This document shows, one piece after another, positions 33,356 to 42,049 of a stretch of DNA of 52,069 bases. The notes beneath the pieces are model-generated. The model saw only the letters and a list, made by a program, of their open reading frames with translations, was not told the DNA's origin and searched no databases. Each line of letters starts with the position of its first letter. The stretch's first letter is position 1. The stretch is from Gemmatimonas sp. (GTDB taxonomy: Bacteria > Gemmatimonadota > Gemmatimonadetes > Gemmatimonadales > Gemmatimonadaceae), in the NCBI GenBank assembly GCA_021154325.1, contig JAJKIR010000196.1, forward strand, positions 1 to 52,069, written 5' to 3'. The translations under genes and the position numbers were made by a program.

Positions 33356-35305
33356 ATGGGCAACGCCGCGTCTTCGACCACTGCCGACCCACTCTTCCTC
33401 TCGCTTCAAGAGGCATTGGCGGGCCATTACGCACTCGAGCGCGAGCTCGGTCGAGGCGGAATGGCCGTCGTGTATCTCGCCCGAGATGTGAGGCTCGACC
33501 GGCCCGTAGCTATCAAGCTGTTGCCGCCTGAGCTTGCGGCCCATGACAAGCTGCGCGCCCGGTTCATGCGCGAGGCGCGCACGGCGGCGCGATTGTCCCA
33601 TCCGCACATCGTCCCCATTCACGCCGTCGACGAGGTGCGCGGATACGTGTTCTACGTCATGTCGTACGTGGACGGAGACACGCTAGCCGAGCGGGTGGCC
33701 AACCGCGGACCACTGCCTCCACGTGAGGCGAGCCGCGTACTGCAGGAGGTAGCGAGCGCGCTCGCGGCCGCCCATGGCCAAGGCGTGGTGCACCGCGACG
33801 TCAAACCAGGAAATATCCTGCTCGAGCGCGCCACCGGGCGGGCCATGGTCACCGACTTCGGCATCGCACGGCTGGCCGAGGGAGCGGGAGGCGAAACGGC
33901 AGTGGGCGAGCTGCTGGGTACACCGGAGTACATGAGCCCCGAGCAGGCCGCCGGCGAGTCCGTGGATGGGCGCAGCGATGTCTACTCACTCGGCGTGGTT
34001 GCCTACTACATGGTTTCCGGCCAATTGCCGTTCACCGGGCCGACCATTCAAGCCGTCCTCGCAAAGCAGCTCACGCAAGCGCCGCCGCCGGTCGTGAGCG
34101 TGGCGCCGGGAATACCGCGCTCGCTCGCAAACGCAATCGACACGTGCCTCATGAAGGAGCTTTCGAGGAGATTTCAGAGTGCCGACGCTTTTTCGGACGC
34201 GCTCGCGCCGACGCTCGTTCGGCGACGTGAGGTGCCCGTACCGGTCCGCGCGTTTCTCGATCCTCGAAAGATGTGGGCTCTCGCTGTGTCGCCGGCGATG
34301 ATGATCACCGGGGGCATCGTCGTGTTGACGACAAGCCTGCCCCATCTCTTCACAACTCTTGGCTACGTCGGACTGATCCGCGCCGTCGGCGCAGGCAATG
34401 TCCTTCTCGGCACGCTGATGCCACTGATTCTGACGACACGGTGGCTTCGTCCATTGCTGAAGGGTGGATACGCCGTGTCTGACATTGCCGGCGCGTTACG
34501 CGCGAGCTTCGACGCGCGCCGCGAAGAGCTGCTCTTCGAGTTCGGCACCAAGCCCACGACGCGTGAGAAGCGGCTCACCGCGATTACCGTAGCCGGCGCA
34601 ACGCTCAACGTCGGGGCGTGGACCGCGCTGGTGCTCGGCGCCACAGCCCATTGGCTGCTTCCATTCGCATTCGTTAGCGGCATGTGGCCGATCGCGGGCG
34701 TTTTCAGCGCGACGACATCTCGCGCGCGCAGCAACAAAGGCTCGTGGTGGGCCAAGCGGTGGGAGGGCACCATGGGCCGGTGGCTGGCGAAGCTCGCGTG
34801 CATCAGACTCGGCGCGCGGTCCGCGGGCGCCGATCGTCCAACCGAGATGGCCATCGCCTTCTCCGCGCAGGCGCTCTATGAGGAGCTACCCAAGGCGCTC
34901 CGTCAGTCACTCGGCAATGTGCCGGCACTTCTGGAGCAGTTGGAGCGGAAAGCGCGTGCAATGCGCGAGCAGATGGCGGCCCTGGATGAAAGCATCGCGT
35001 CGGCGAGGTCGGGACGGGCTTCAGTGCAGGGTGCGCTCCAGGAATCCGTCGTCGCCGACCTAACGGCGGCACGGACCCGTGCGAGTGAGCACCTGGCGGA
35101 CTTGCTCGCCGCGCTTGAAGCGACTCGGCTGGATCTCCTGCGCCTGCGCGCGGGTCAGGGCACCGCGGATCAGATCACGCACACGATCGCCGCGGCGACA
35201 GAGTTGGGGGATGAGGTCGATCGGCTGCTCTCGGCTCGCGCGGAAATCGACGCGGCGCTTCGCCTGTCGCCGCGACCGCTGGGTACCGAGCCGTCGAGCC
35301 GATGA
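33356..35305 (+). CDS. Ser/Thr protein kinase with multi-helix membrane domain and coiled coil
   Basis: 649 residues, ATG 33356. Kinase domain ~24-285: LGRGGMAVVYLARD, VAIKLLPPEL, HRDVKPGNILL, DFGIARL and GTPEYMSPEQAAGE. The C-terminal half differs from the neighbouring kinases: about four membrane segments (~300-325, ~335-362, ~408-428, ~430-450) and then ~150 residues of predicted coiled coil (LLEQLERKARAMREQMAALDESI ... RASEHLADLLAALEATRLDLLRL). It has no propeller or TPR sensor, so the membrane part itself may sense, or the coiled coil may recruit partners. It is divergent from the previous kinase. Confidence 0.92.
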   Translation: MGNAASSTTADPLFLSLQEALAGHYALERELGRGGMAVVYLARDVRLDRPVAIKLLPPELAAHDKLRARFMREARTAARLSHPHIVPIHAVDEVRGYVFYVMSYVDGDTLAERVANRGPLPPREASRVLQEVASALAAAHGQGVVHRDVKPGNILLERATGRAMVTDFGIARLAEGAGGETAVGELLGTPEYMSPEQAAGESVDGRSDVYSLGVVAYYMVSGQLPFTGPTIQAVLAKQLTQAPPPVVSVAPGIPRSLANAIDTCLMKELSRRFQSADAFSDALAPTLVRRREVPVPVRAFLDPRKMWALAVSPAMMITGGIVVLTTSLPHLFTTLGYVGLIRAVGAGNVLLGTLMPLILTTRWLRPLLKGGYAVSDIAGALRASFDARREELLFEFGTKPTTREKRLTAITVAGATLNVGAWTALVLGATAHWLLPFAFVSGMWPIAGVFSATTSRARSNKGSWWAKRWEGTMGRWLAKLACIRLGARSAGADRPTEMAIAFSAQALYEELPKALRQSLGNVPALLEQLERKARAMREQMAALDESIASARSGRASVQGALQESVVADLTAARTRASEHLADLLAALEATRLDLLRLRAGQGTADQITHTIAAATELGDEVDRLLSARAEIDAALRLSPRPLGTEPSSR

Positions 35306-35715
35306 TGCCCGACTGCTCAGTGTATCTGCGATGACGAATTGGCCCCTGGTCCAATAGTTCGATGCGCCCATCGAGTGAAGAATCAAAGGGGCTGCTCGCT
35401 TTCACCGCATTCCTGTGCAGAATGCGCAGGAGACGGCCCTCGTTAGGTGCGGCCCCACAGCCGCCCATGACAAGGAGATGGAAATCAACGGGGTCAGCTC
35501 GAGGCCGTCGCCGCAGGTGTCGGCATGCTCGGCATGCGTGACCGCGGAGAACCTCTCCGCCGTACTTGACTCCATGGACGGTTCGCCGTAGAACCCAGGA
35601 GGTCAGGGAACGGGTGAAGGTCGCGCCTCGCTTGCTGCGCCGCAATCGTGCGCGAACCTCCCCCCCACTGCGCCGCTGACGACGGACAGCGTCACGGAGC
35701 TGCGCCCTCGGACCA
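35306..35715. other. Gene-free interval
   Basis: 410 bases between the kinase and the CheB-CheR gene. An imperfect dyad ATTGG-N8-CCAAT lies at about 35338-35355 and a CGTTAGGT variant motif at 35441. No ribosome site or protein-like frame was found. The promoter of the CheB-CheR operon is presumably here. Confidence 0.45.
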
Positions 35716-38700
35716 ATGGCAACAAAGAGACGGCCCCGCAGCAAGCCGAAGAAGATGAAGCCGACCGGGACGCGCGCGAAACGAAGCGTCTTGTCGAGAA
35801 AGGACGGCGCGCATTCGGCCAAGCAAACGCCTGCTTCTCTTCGACGCGCGAATGCCGGCAGCACTGAAGCGACGGACGAGCGACACAGCGCCGACTGTCT
35901 CGTGATCGGAGTCGGTGCTTCGGCGGGTGGGCTCGATGCGCTCAACGAGCTCTTCCGGCACGTTCAACCGGGTGGGCTCGCGTTCATCGTCGTACAGCAT
36001 CTCGCTCCGGATCACGAGAGCATCCTGCCGCAACTGCTCGCCCGCAACACGCGGCTATCGGTCGTCGCGGCCTCTGACGGCGCCGCCATCGAAGCCAATC
36101 ACGTCTTTGTCATCCCGCCTAACGTGGACTTGGGGGTGATGCGTGGCGTGATTCGCATTCTGCCCACGTCGCCAATCGCCGGCGTCCCTCGACTGCCGGT
36201 GGATTACCTGTTCCGCTCTCTCGCCGAGGATCAAGGGCCTGCCGCCGTTGGCATCGTCTTGTCGGGGACGGGTACCGATGGAACGCTTGGACTCGAAGCC
36301 ATCAAGGCAGCTGGCGGATATACATTTGCTCAAGACCCGGCCACGGCCAAGTACGACGGCATGCCGCGCTCGGCGTTGTCGAGCGGCGCCGTAGACTTCG
36401 CCCTCCCGCCGAAGGATATCGCCGCGGAGCTGAGCCTGATCGCGCGGCGGCGCGTCCTCAGACCGGCCGACCGCGGCGTCGAACTGCCGCTGTTTCAGGA
36501 GCAGCTCGCCAAGCTCTTTCTGCTCATCCGCTCCGAGTTCGGCGTCGACCTCTCCCAGTATAAGCAGTCGACCGTCGACCGTCGCATCGAGCGACGGTTG
36601 GTCTTGCACAAGATCGGCCGCCTCGACGATTACGTGCGTTTCGTTCAGGAAGATCCCAATGAGCTCACGGCATTGTACAAGGATGTGCTCATCACCGTGA
36701 CGAGCTTCTTTCGCGATCCCGACACCTTCGAGGCGCTCAAGAAGGCCGTGTTGCCGAACCTGATCGAGCAGCGGGAACCGCGGCATCCAATCCGTGTTTG
36801 GGTGCCTGCCTGCGCCACGGGAGAGGAGGCGTACTCGATCGCGATGTGTCTCGTGGAGTATTGCGAGGAAAATGGCATCGATGAGGAGATGCAAATCTTC
36901 GGCACTGATCTCGACGAACGTGCGATTCAGATCGCTCGGCGCGCGACGTATCCGGTGAACATCGCCCAGGATATCTCTCCGGAGCGCCTCAGCCGATTCT
37001 TCACGAAGCAGGAGGACACGTACGCCATCGCGCGCCGGATTCGCGACATGGTCGTGTTCTCGCATCACAACATTCTCAAGGACGCCCCATTCTCACGGAT
37101 GGATCTCGTCAGCTGCCGCAATCTTCTCATCTACCTGCAACCGCCCGCGCAGAAACAGCTCCTCCGCCTTTTCCATTATGCGCTCAACCCGGCAGGATAC
37201 CTCCTCCTGGGTGCCTCGGAGACCGTTGGTGACGCGCCCGAGCTTTTCTCGGTGCTCGATCGGAAGAACAAGATCTTCGTCAAGCAGCCCGTCTCGCTCT
37301 CCAGCAGCGTCGAGTTCCGTTTCGGTGTGCCGGTTCTTCACCGGCCGGTGCCCGAGATCACCCGAGCCCGTGTGACATCGACGTTGCAGGCGCTGGCCGA
37401 TCGCAAGGTGCTCGAGGCCTACGGACCGCCGGGCGTGGTGGCCAACGAGAATCTGGAGATCATCCAGTTTCGCGGGCGCAGCGGCCCCTTCCTCGACCCG
37501 ACTCCTGGCGCGCCGAGCTTCAATCTCCTGAAGATCGCGAGGCACGAGTTGCGCATGCACGTGAAAAAGGCTGTTCACGAGGCCTTCGCGAGTCAAGCGC
37601 GCGTCACGACCGAGGTGACGTATCACGAGGACAAGAAGCATCGACTCGTGAGGCTCGACGTGATTCCCTTTCAGGACCCCGAGTCGAAGAGTCGCTGTGT
37701 CCTCGTGCTCTTCCATCCTCTGACCCCTCCGAAGGAGATCGTCCTCGCCCGCGGCAGTTCAAAAGGGGCCGTGTCGGCCGCGAAGCTCAGTCATCGCGTC
37801 GAGACGTTGGAGCGTGAGCTCGCCACGACCAAGGAGTATTTACAGACGACGATAGACGAGAAGGAGAGCGCGCATGAGCAGCTGCAGAGCGCCAACGAGG
37901 AGCTGCAATCGTCGAACGAAGAGCTGCAGAGCACCAATGAGGAGCTCGAAACCTCGAAGGAGGAGATGCAGTCGACCAACGAAGAGCTGACGACGGTCAA
38001 CGAGGAGTTGCAGAATCGGATGGAGGAGCTCTCTCAGTCGAACGATGACCTCCACAATGTGTTGACCGGCGTGGACAACGCCATCGTGATTGTCGGCATG
38101 GACATGAGGATTCGCCGCTACACGCTCGCCGCCGAGCGATTGTTCCAGTTGGCCCCGGCCGACGTCGGGCGCAACGTGCGGGTGCTCGATCAGTTCCTCG
38201 GAACCACGGGAGCCGTGGAGCCCAAGGTGTCCACGGTCATTCAGAGTCTATCGGTGTTCGACCAGGAGGTCCTCGCAGTCAATAAGCGTTGGTACGCGTT
38301 CAGAATCATCCCGTACAAGACCCTGGACCATTCAATTCGCGGAGCGCTCCTCACCTTCATCGATATCGATGTTCGCAAGCGCGCCGAAGAGTTGACGCGA
38401 GACGTCGGCGCGTACGCCGAGAAATTCCTCGCGGCGATCAACCATCCCTTGCTGATTCTCGATCGCAAGCTCCGGGTCGCCTGGTCGAATCCGTCGTTCT
38501 ATTCTGTCTTCCAGCTCACCGCCGATGAAACACTGGGAACGCCGCTCGCCGGGCTCGGTGCCAGACAGCTCGCGGACGTGGGATTGCGCGAGCGCCTCGA
38601 GGCCGTGTTCGGCAGGTCCACCATCTTCCGCGACTACAAGCTCTCAGTGAGACTGCCGGACGGCTCGCGACAACGACTATCGGTCGGGGGAAGCCTGGTG

Positions 38701-38820
38701 CCCGCATCGGGCGAGACGCCCCTGGCGCTCCTATCTGTGGAGGTCGCGGTCGATCGCAAAAGAGCGCTCACGGCCGACCTCACGAATGAGCGCACGGCGG
38801 ACGAGAGGGCCTCTCCGTGA
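35716..38820 (+). CDS. CheB-CheR fusion with coiled coil and PAS domains
   Basis: 1034 residues, ATG 35716, with a Lys/Arg-rich start. CheB methylesterase ~60-245 has its triad in GASAGGLDAL (Ser), VQHLAPDHES (His) and SGTGTDGTLGL (Asp), but no receiver domain. CheR methyltransferase ~260-520 follows: FRDPDTFEAL, WVPACATGEEAYSIAM (SAM site), GTDLDERAIQIAR and SCRNLLIYL. A long coiled coil at ~690-778 repeats NEELQS-type heptads, then PAS domains at ~780-885 and ~905-1010. Such fusions sit outside flagellar chemotaxis loci and signal to an associated histidine kinase. The next gene is that kinase, overlapping by four bases (GTGA). Confidence 0.94.
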   Translation: MATKRRPRSKPKKMKPTGTRAKRSVLSRKDGAHSAKQTPASLRRANAGSTEATDERHSADCLVIGVGASAGGLDALNELFRHVQPGGLAFIVVQHLAPDHESILPQLLARNTRLSVVAASDGAAIEANHVFVIPPNVDLGVMRGVIRILPTSPIAGVPRLPVDYLFRSLAEDQGPAAVGIVLSGTGTDGTLGLEAIKAAGGYTFAQDPATAKYDGMPRSALSSGAVDFALPPKDIAAELSLIARRRVLRPADRGVELPLFQEQLAKLFLLIRSEFGVDLSQYKQSTVDRRIERRLVLHKIGRLDDYVRFVQEDPNELTALYKDVLITVTSFFRDPDTFEALKKAVLPNLIEQREPRHPIRVWVPACATGEEAYSIAMCLVEYCEENGIDEEMQIFGTDLDERAIQIARRATYPVNIAQDISPERLSRFFTKQEDTYAIARRIRDMVVFSHHNILKDAPFSRMDLVSCRNLLIYLQPPAQKQLLRLFHYALNPAGYLLLGASETVGDAPELFSVLDRKNKIFVKQPVSLSSSVEFRFGVPVLHRPVPEITRARVTSTLQALADRKVLEAYGPPGVVANENLEIIQFRGRSGPFLDPTPGAPSFNLLKIARHELRMHVKKAVHEAFASQARVTTEVTYHEDKKHRLVRLDVIPFQDPESKSRCVLVLFHPLTPPKEIVLARGSSKGAVSAAKLSHRVETLERELATTKEYLQTTIDEKESAHEQLQSANEELQSSNEELQSTNEELETSKEEMQSTNEELTTVNEELQNRMEELSQSNDDLHNVLTGVDNAIVIVGMDMRIRRYTLAAERLFQLAPADVGRNVRVLDQFLGTTGAVEPKVSTVIQSLSVFDQEVLAVNKRWYAFRIIPYKTLDHSIRGALLTFIDIDVRKRAEELTRDVGAYAEKFLAAINHPLLILDRKLRVAWSNPSFYSVFQLTADETLGTPLAGLGARQLADVGLRERLEAVFGRSTIFRDYKLSVRLPDGSRQRLSVGGSLVPASGETPLALLSVEVAVDRKRALTADLTNERTADERASP

Positions 38821-41477
38821 AGGAAAAGGAAGGCCGTCGGACAGAGCAGAGCGGCGTGAGTCGGGAGCTACGCGAGGTACACGTCCTCCTCGAGAAGTCT
38901 GCGGCGCGCTACGCACGGTTATACGAGGGCGCCCCCGTCGGCTTGTGCACGGTCGATTCGGTGGGACGGATCCGCGAGATCAACGCGGCGGCGAGCGCGA
39001 CACTTGGCGGGCCGCGCGAGTTGCTCCTCGGAAAGTTGTTCGCTGTCGAAGCGCGCCTCACGGAGACGGCGAAGTTTCTGACACACGTGCGGCGCTGTAC
39101 GGCCTCCCGGCGGCGCGTGACCAGCGAGTTCGTCGTGGCTCCGAGAGTCACGGGAGGCCCGCGCGTCCTCCAGCTCGTCAGCGATCCAATTCGCGACGCG
39201 CATGGCGAGACGGTGTGCCTAACGGCGATCATCGACGTTTCGGACGTCAAGGCAATGGATGCCCGGATTCGGATGCTCGCCGCCGGCGTGCGACTGTCCG
39301 AGTCTCTCGACAGCGCCGCCGTGATCGAGGCCGCGGTGGAGCTGATGGTGCCGCAGCTTGCCGACATCTGCTTCATCGACCTCGTGTCCCCCTCCGGCGC
39401 GATCGAGCGTGTCGGCATCCGGTTCGCGGACAGCAAGAAGCAATTGGCCCTCGGCGAGCGCATGAAGCGCGCGGCGCCGCAACCAGGCTGGCGCACCCCG
39501 CAAGCCCACGTGATCGCATCTGGCGAGCCGATGTTCCTTGCTGAGATGCCGGACACGCAGCCCGATATGCGATCGCGGCGGCACGACTACGCAGCGTTGA
39601 TGGAGCGCGCCGGCATTCAGGCGCTCATGATCGTGCCCATCGCCGCGCACGGACGGGTGCTCGGCGCGCTCACGCTGGCCTCCGCCGAATCGGCTCGGCG
39701 TTATTCAAAGATCGATCTTGGTCTCACCTCCGACGTCGCGGCGCGTCTGGCGCTGGCGCTCGAGAACGCGCGGCTCTACGAGGAGACGGAGCGCATGAAC
39801 CGCCTCCTCCTGGGCGGCGCGAAGGCGTCTGGCATCGTTGCGATCTCGTCCGATGCGATCATCTCGATTGACCCCGCGCAACGTATCACGCTGTGGAACG
39901 ACGGCGCCGAGAAGATCTACGGGTACTCGCGCAAGGAGGCACTGGGCGCACCGTTCGACATGTTGATCCCCGAACGGCTCCGCGCGCGGGTCCTCGCCCA
40001 ATTCGCGGAGTTCGTCGGCGGTTCGGAGTCGGCGCGCGAACTGAGCACGCCAAGCGAGGAGCTCGTGGGGCTTCGAAAGAATGGCGTGGAATTCCCCGCC
40101 GACGTAGCCATCTCGAAGCTGGAAGTCGCCGATGAGCGAATTCTGACCGTCTCCATACGCGACATTACCGACCGCAAGCGCATCGAGCGCGAACAACGGG
40201 CTCTCGCTCGGCTCGGGCAGGTATTGGCGTCCACGCTCAATTACGAGAGTACTCTCACGCAGCTCATGCAATTGATCGCGGAGGACCTTGGCGACTTTGC
40301 GATTCTGTACGTCATCGACGGCGACCGCGCACCCCACCGCGTACGCGCCGCTAGCCGCTTCCCCGCCGAAGAGTGGTACACCGAGCTCGTGCTCGCCACG
40401 CGCGCCGACGCGGCACCCGAACATCCCGTCGCCCGCGCGATCGCGACCAAACAGCCCCTCGTCCTCGAAGCCACACCCGCGGTACTCGTGTCCCTCGCCC
40501 ACTCCGAAGAGCACGCACGGGCACTCGCACTGATCAAGTTGCGCTCGATCATGACTGTGCCGCTCATCATCCGCGAACGGTGCTTGGGCGCGCTCCTCTT
40601 CAAGTCATCGAGTCGCGTGTATGACGCCGCGGATCTGCGTCTCGCCGAAGAGATTGCCCGCAGGACGGCCCTCCTGATCGAAAACGCGAGGCTGCATCAC
40701 ACCGCCCGGCAGGCAATCCGTGCTCGAGACGACGTGCTCGGCATCGTCGCCCACGACCTCCGCAACCCGTTGAGCACCATCGTCCTCGAAGCGTCCGTGC
40801 TTGCGATGACGAAGACGGGAGGACAGGACACAGCCGTGCGCGAAGCAGGAGACGCGATTCAGCACGCCGCCAATCTGATGAAGCGGCTGATCCAGGATTT
40901 GCTCGACGCCTCACGTGTCGACTCGGGCGGGCTCTCGATCGAGGCCGCACGCGTTCCAGTCGCCGCGTTGATCGCCGAGCTCGCGAGAGGACAGCAAGCG
41001 ATCGCGGCATCGGCGTCCCTCGAGCTGCTGGTCGACGTGAGGCCGGACGTCGGAGATGTGTTCGGTGATCGCGACCGACTCATCCAGGTCATCGAGAATC
41101 TCATGAACAACGCCGAGCGATTCACCCCGAAGGGAGGGCGCATAACGATTGGCGCGAGACGGAGAGAGGGCGATGTGCTGCTGTGGGTGTCGGATACCGG
41201 CGCGGGAATCGACGCGCGCGTCCTGCCCTTTGTATTCGACCGCTTCTCGCCGAAGCGGAAGATCGACCGACGAGGGACGGGGCTCGGCTTGCCAATCGTC
41301 AAGGGAATCGTTGAGGCGCACAGGGGCCGCGTCTGGGCGGAGAGCAAGATCGGTGAGGGCAGCACCTTCTTCTTCACTATTCCCAGTGCTCCCTCCGAGG
41401 AGGTGCCACGACGCCGTGCGCGTGACGGAGCGCAGGGTCGAAAGAAGCAGAACGAGAGAGCAGATGCCCGGCGCTGA
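38817..41477 (+). CDS. PAS/GAF hybrid-input sensor histidine kinase
   Basis: 886 residues from GTG 38817. Input modules in order: PAS ~35-145 (YEGAPVGLCTVDSVGRIREIN), GAF ~155-310, PAS ~335-460 (DAIISIDPAQRITLWNDGAEKIYGYSRKEALG) and GAF ~465-630. The kinase core has AHDLRNPLSTIVLEA with His646, NNAERFTPKGG, DTGAGID and GTGLGLPIVKGIVEAHRGRVWAES. No membrane segment is present, so it is a cytoplasmic sensor. Its start overlaps the CheB-CheR stop, and its end overlaps the response regulator start by 14 bases, giving a tightly coupled three-gene unit. Confidence 0.94.
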   Translation: MKEKEGRRTEQSGVSRELREVHVLLEKSAARYARLYEGAPVGLCTVDSVGRIREINAAASATLGGPRELLLGKLFAVEARLTETAKFLTHVRRCTASRRRVTSEFVVAPRVTGGPRVLQLVSDPIRDAHGETVCLTAIIDVSDVKAMDARIRMLAAGVRLSESLDSAAVIEAAVELMVPQLADICFIDLVSPSGAIERVGIRFADSKKQLALGERMKRAAPQPGWRTPQAHVIASGEPMFLAEMPDTQPDMRSRRHDYAALMERAGIQALMIVPIAAHGRVLGALTLASAESARRYSKIDLGLTSDVAARLALALENARLYEETERMNRLLLGGAKASGIVAISSDAIISIDPAQRITLWNDGAEKIYGYSRKEALGAPFDMLIPERLRARVLAQFAEFVGGSESARELSTPSEELVGLRKNGVEFPADVAISKLEVADERILTVSIRDITDRKRIEREQRALARLGQVLASTLNYESTLTQLMQLIAEDLGDFAILYVIDGDRAPHRVRAASRFPAEEWYTELVLATRADAAPEHPVARAIATKQPLVLEATPAVLVSLAHSEEHARALALIKLRSIMTVPLIIRERCLGALLFKSSSRVYDAADLRLAEEIARRTALLIENARLHHTARQAIRARDDVLGIVAHDLRNPLSTIVLEASVLAMTKTGGQDTAVREAGDAIQHAANLMKRLIQDLLDASRVDSGGLSIEAARVPVAALIAELARGQQAIAASASLELLVDVRPDVGDVFGDRDRLIQVIENLMNNAERFTPKGGRITIGARRREGDVLLWVSDTGAGIDARVLPFVFDRFSPKRKIDRRGTGLGLPIVKGIVEAHRGRVWAESKIGEGSTFFFTIPSAPSEEVPRRRARDGAQGRKKQNERADARR

Positions 41478-41838
41478 CTGGGTCGCGGTTGTCGACGATC
41501 ACGCCGGACTGCGCGCCTCGTTGACACGCGCGTTCCGCGTCTATGGTATCGCCGCCGAGTCGTTTGACTCGGCTGAGGAGTACCTACGGCTCGGTCATCC
41601 CGCGCGTCCATGCTGTCTCGTGCTCGACGTACATCTGCCTGGAATGTCCGGGTTAGAGCTTCAGAGAGAATTGATGGCCCGCGACCCGTCTCCACCGGCC
41701 GTCATTTTCATCTCCGCGCTGACCGACACCTTGCGTTCGGACGCCCTGGCGAGTGGAGCTTGCGGGTTTCTCCAGAAGCCATTTGCCATGGAGGACCTGC
41801 TGGAGTTGGTCAGGCCGTACCTGACGGCCAGCATCTAA
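41464..41838 (+). CDS. Single-domain response regulator (FixJ-type receiver)
   Basis: 124 residues from ATG 41464; an upstream extension would lie in the kinase frame. Receiver residues are all present: acidic pair D11-D12 (VVDDH), phospho-acceptor D55 (LDVHLPGMSG), S84 (FISAL) and K105 (QKPF). There is no output domain, so it acts by protein contact or as a phosphate sink. It is closest in style to FixJ/NodW receivers. It is the likely partner of His646 in the overlapping histidine kinase. Confidence 0.93.
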   Translation: MPGADWVAVVDDHAGLRASLTRAFRVYGIAAESFDSAEEYLRLGHPARPCCLVLDVHLPGMSGLELQRELMARDPSPPAVIFISALTDTLRSDALASGACGFLQKPFAMEDLLELVRPYLTASI

Positions 41839-41918
41839 ACTCTTCGACGCTGCGTGGTCGAGAGGTTGGCGCAGTCGGCCTCTGGAGGGTATCCAGTGCC
41901 GTGTGCACCGCCCCCGTA

Positions 41919-41948
41919 CTTTCTGCCGGTGCCCGCAGAAAGAATTTT
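41919..41948 (+). terminator. Hairpin with T tract after CheB-CheR/HK/RR unit
   Basis: CTTTCTGC (41919-41926) and GCAGAAAG (41935-41942) pair perfectly around an 8-base loop and are followed by AATTTT. This fits a rho-independent terminator for the three-gene unit, 80 bases after the last stop. Confidence 0.7.
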
Positions 41949-42049
41949 GATGGGGGATGCTTGACACGCACCATGGCAGACGCTCAGATCGTCAGTCGCC
42001 CAGCTACGATCGTGCGCAGTCGTTGCCGCTGCCCTGAGAACGCCCCCTG

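Noticed and set aside
35338..35355. ATTGG-N8-CCAAT dyad as an operator
   Set aside because: Only five-base arms, single copy, no adjacent regulator.
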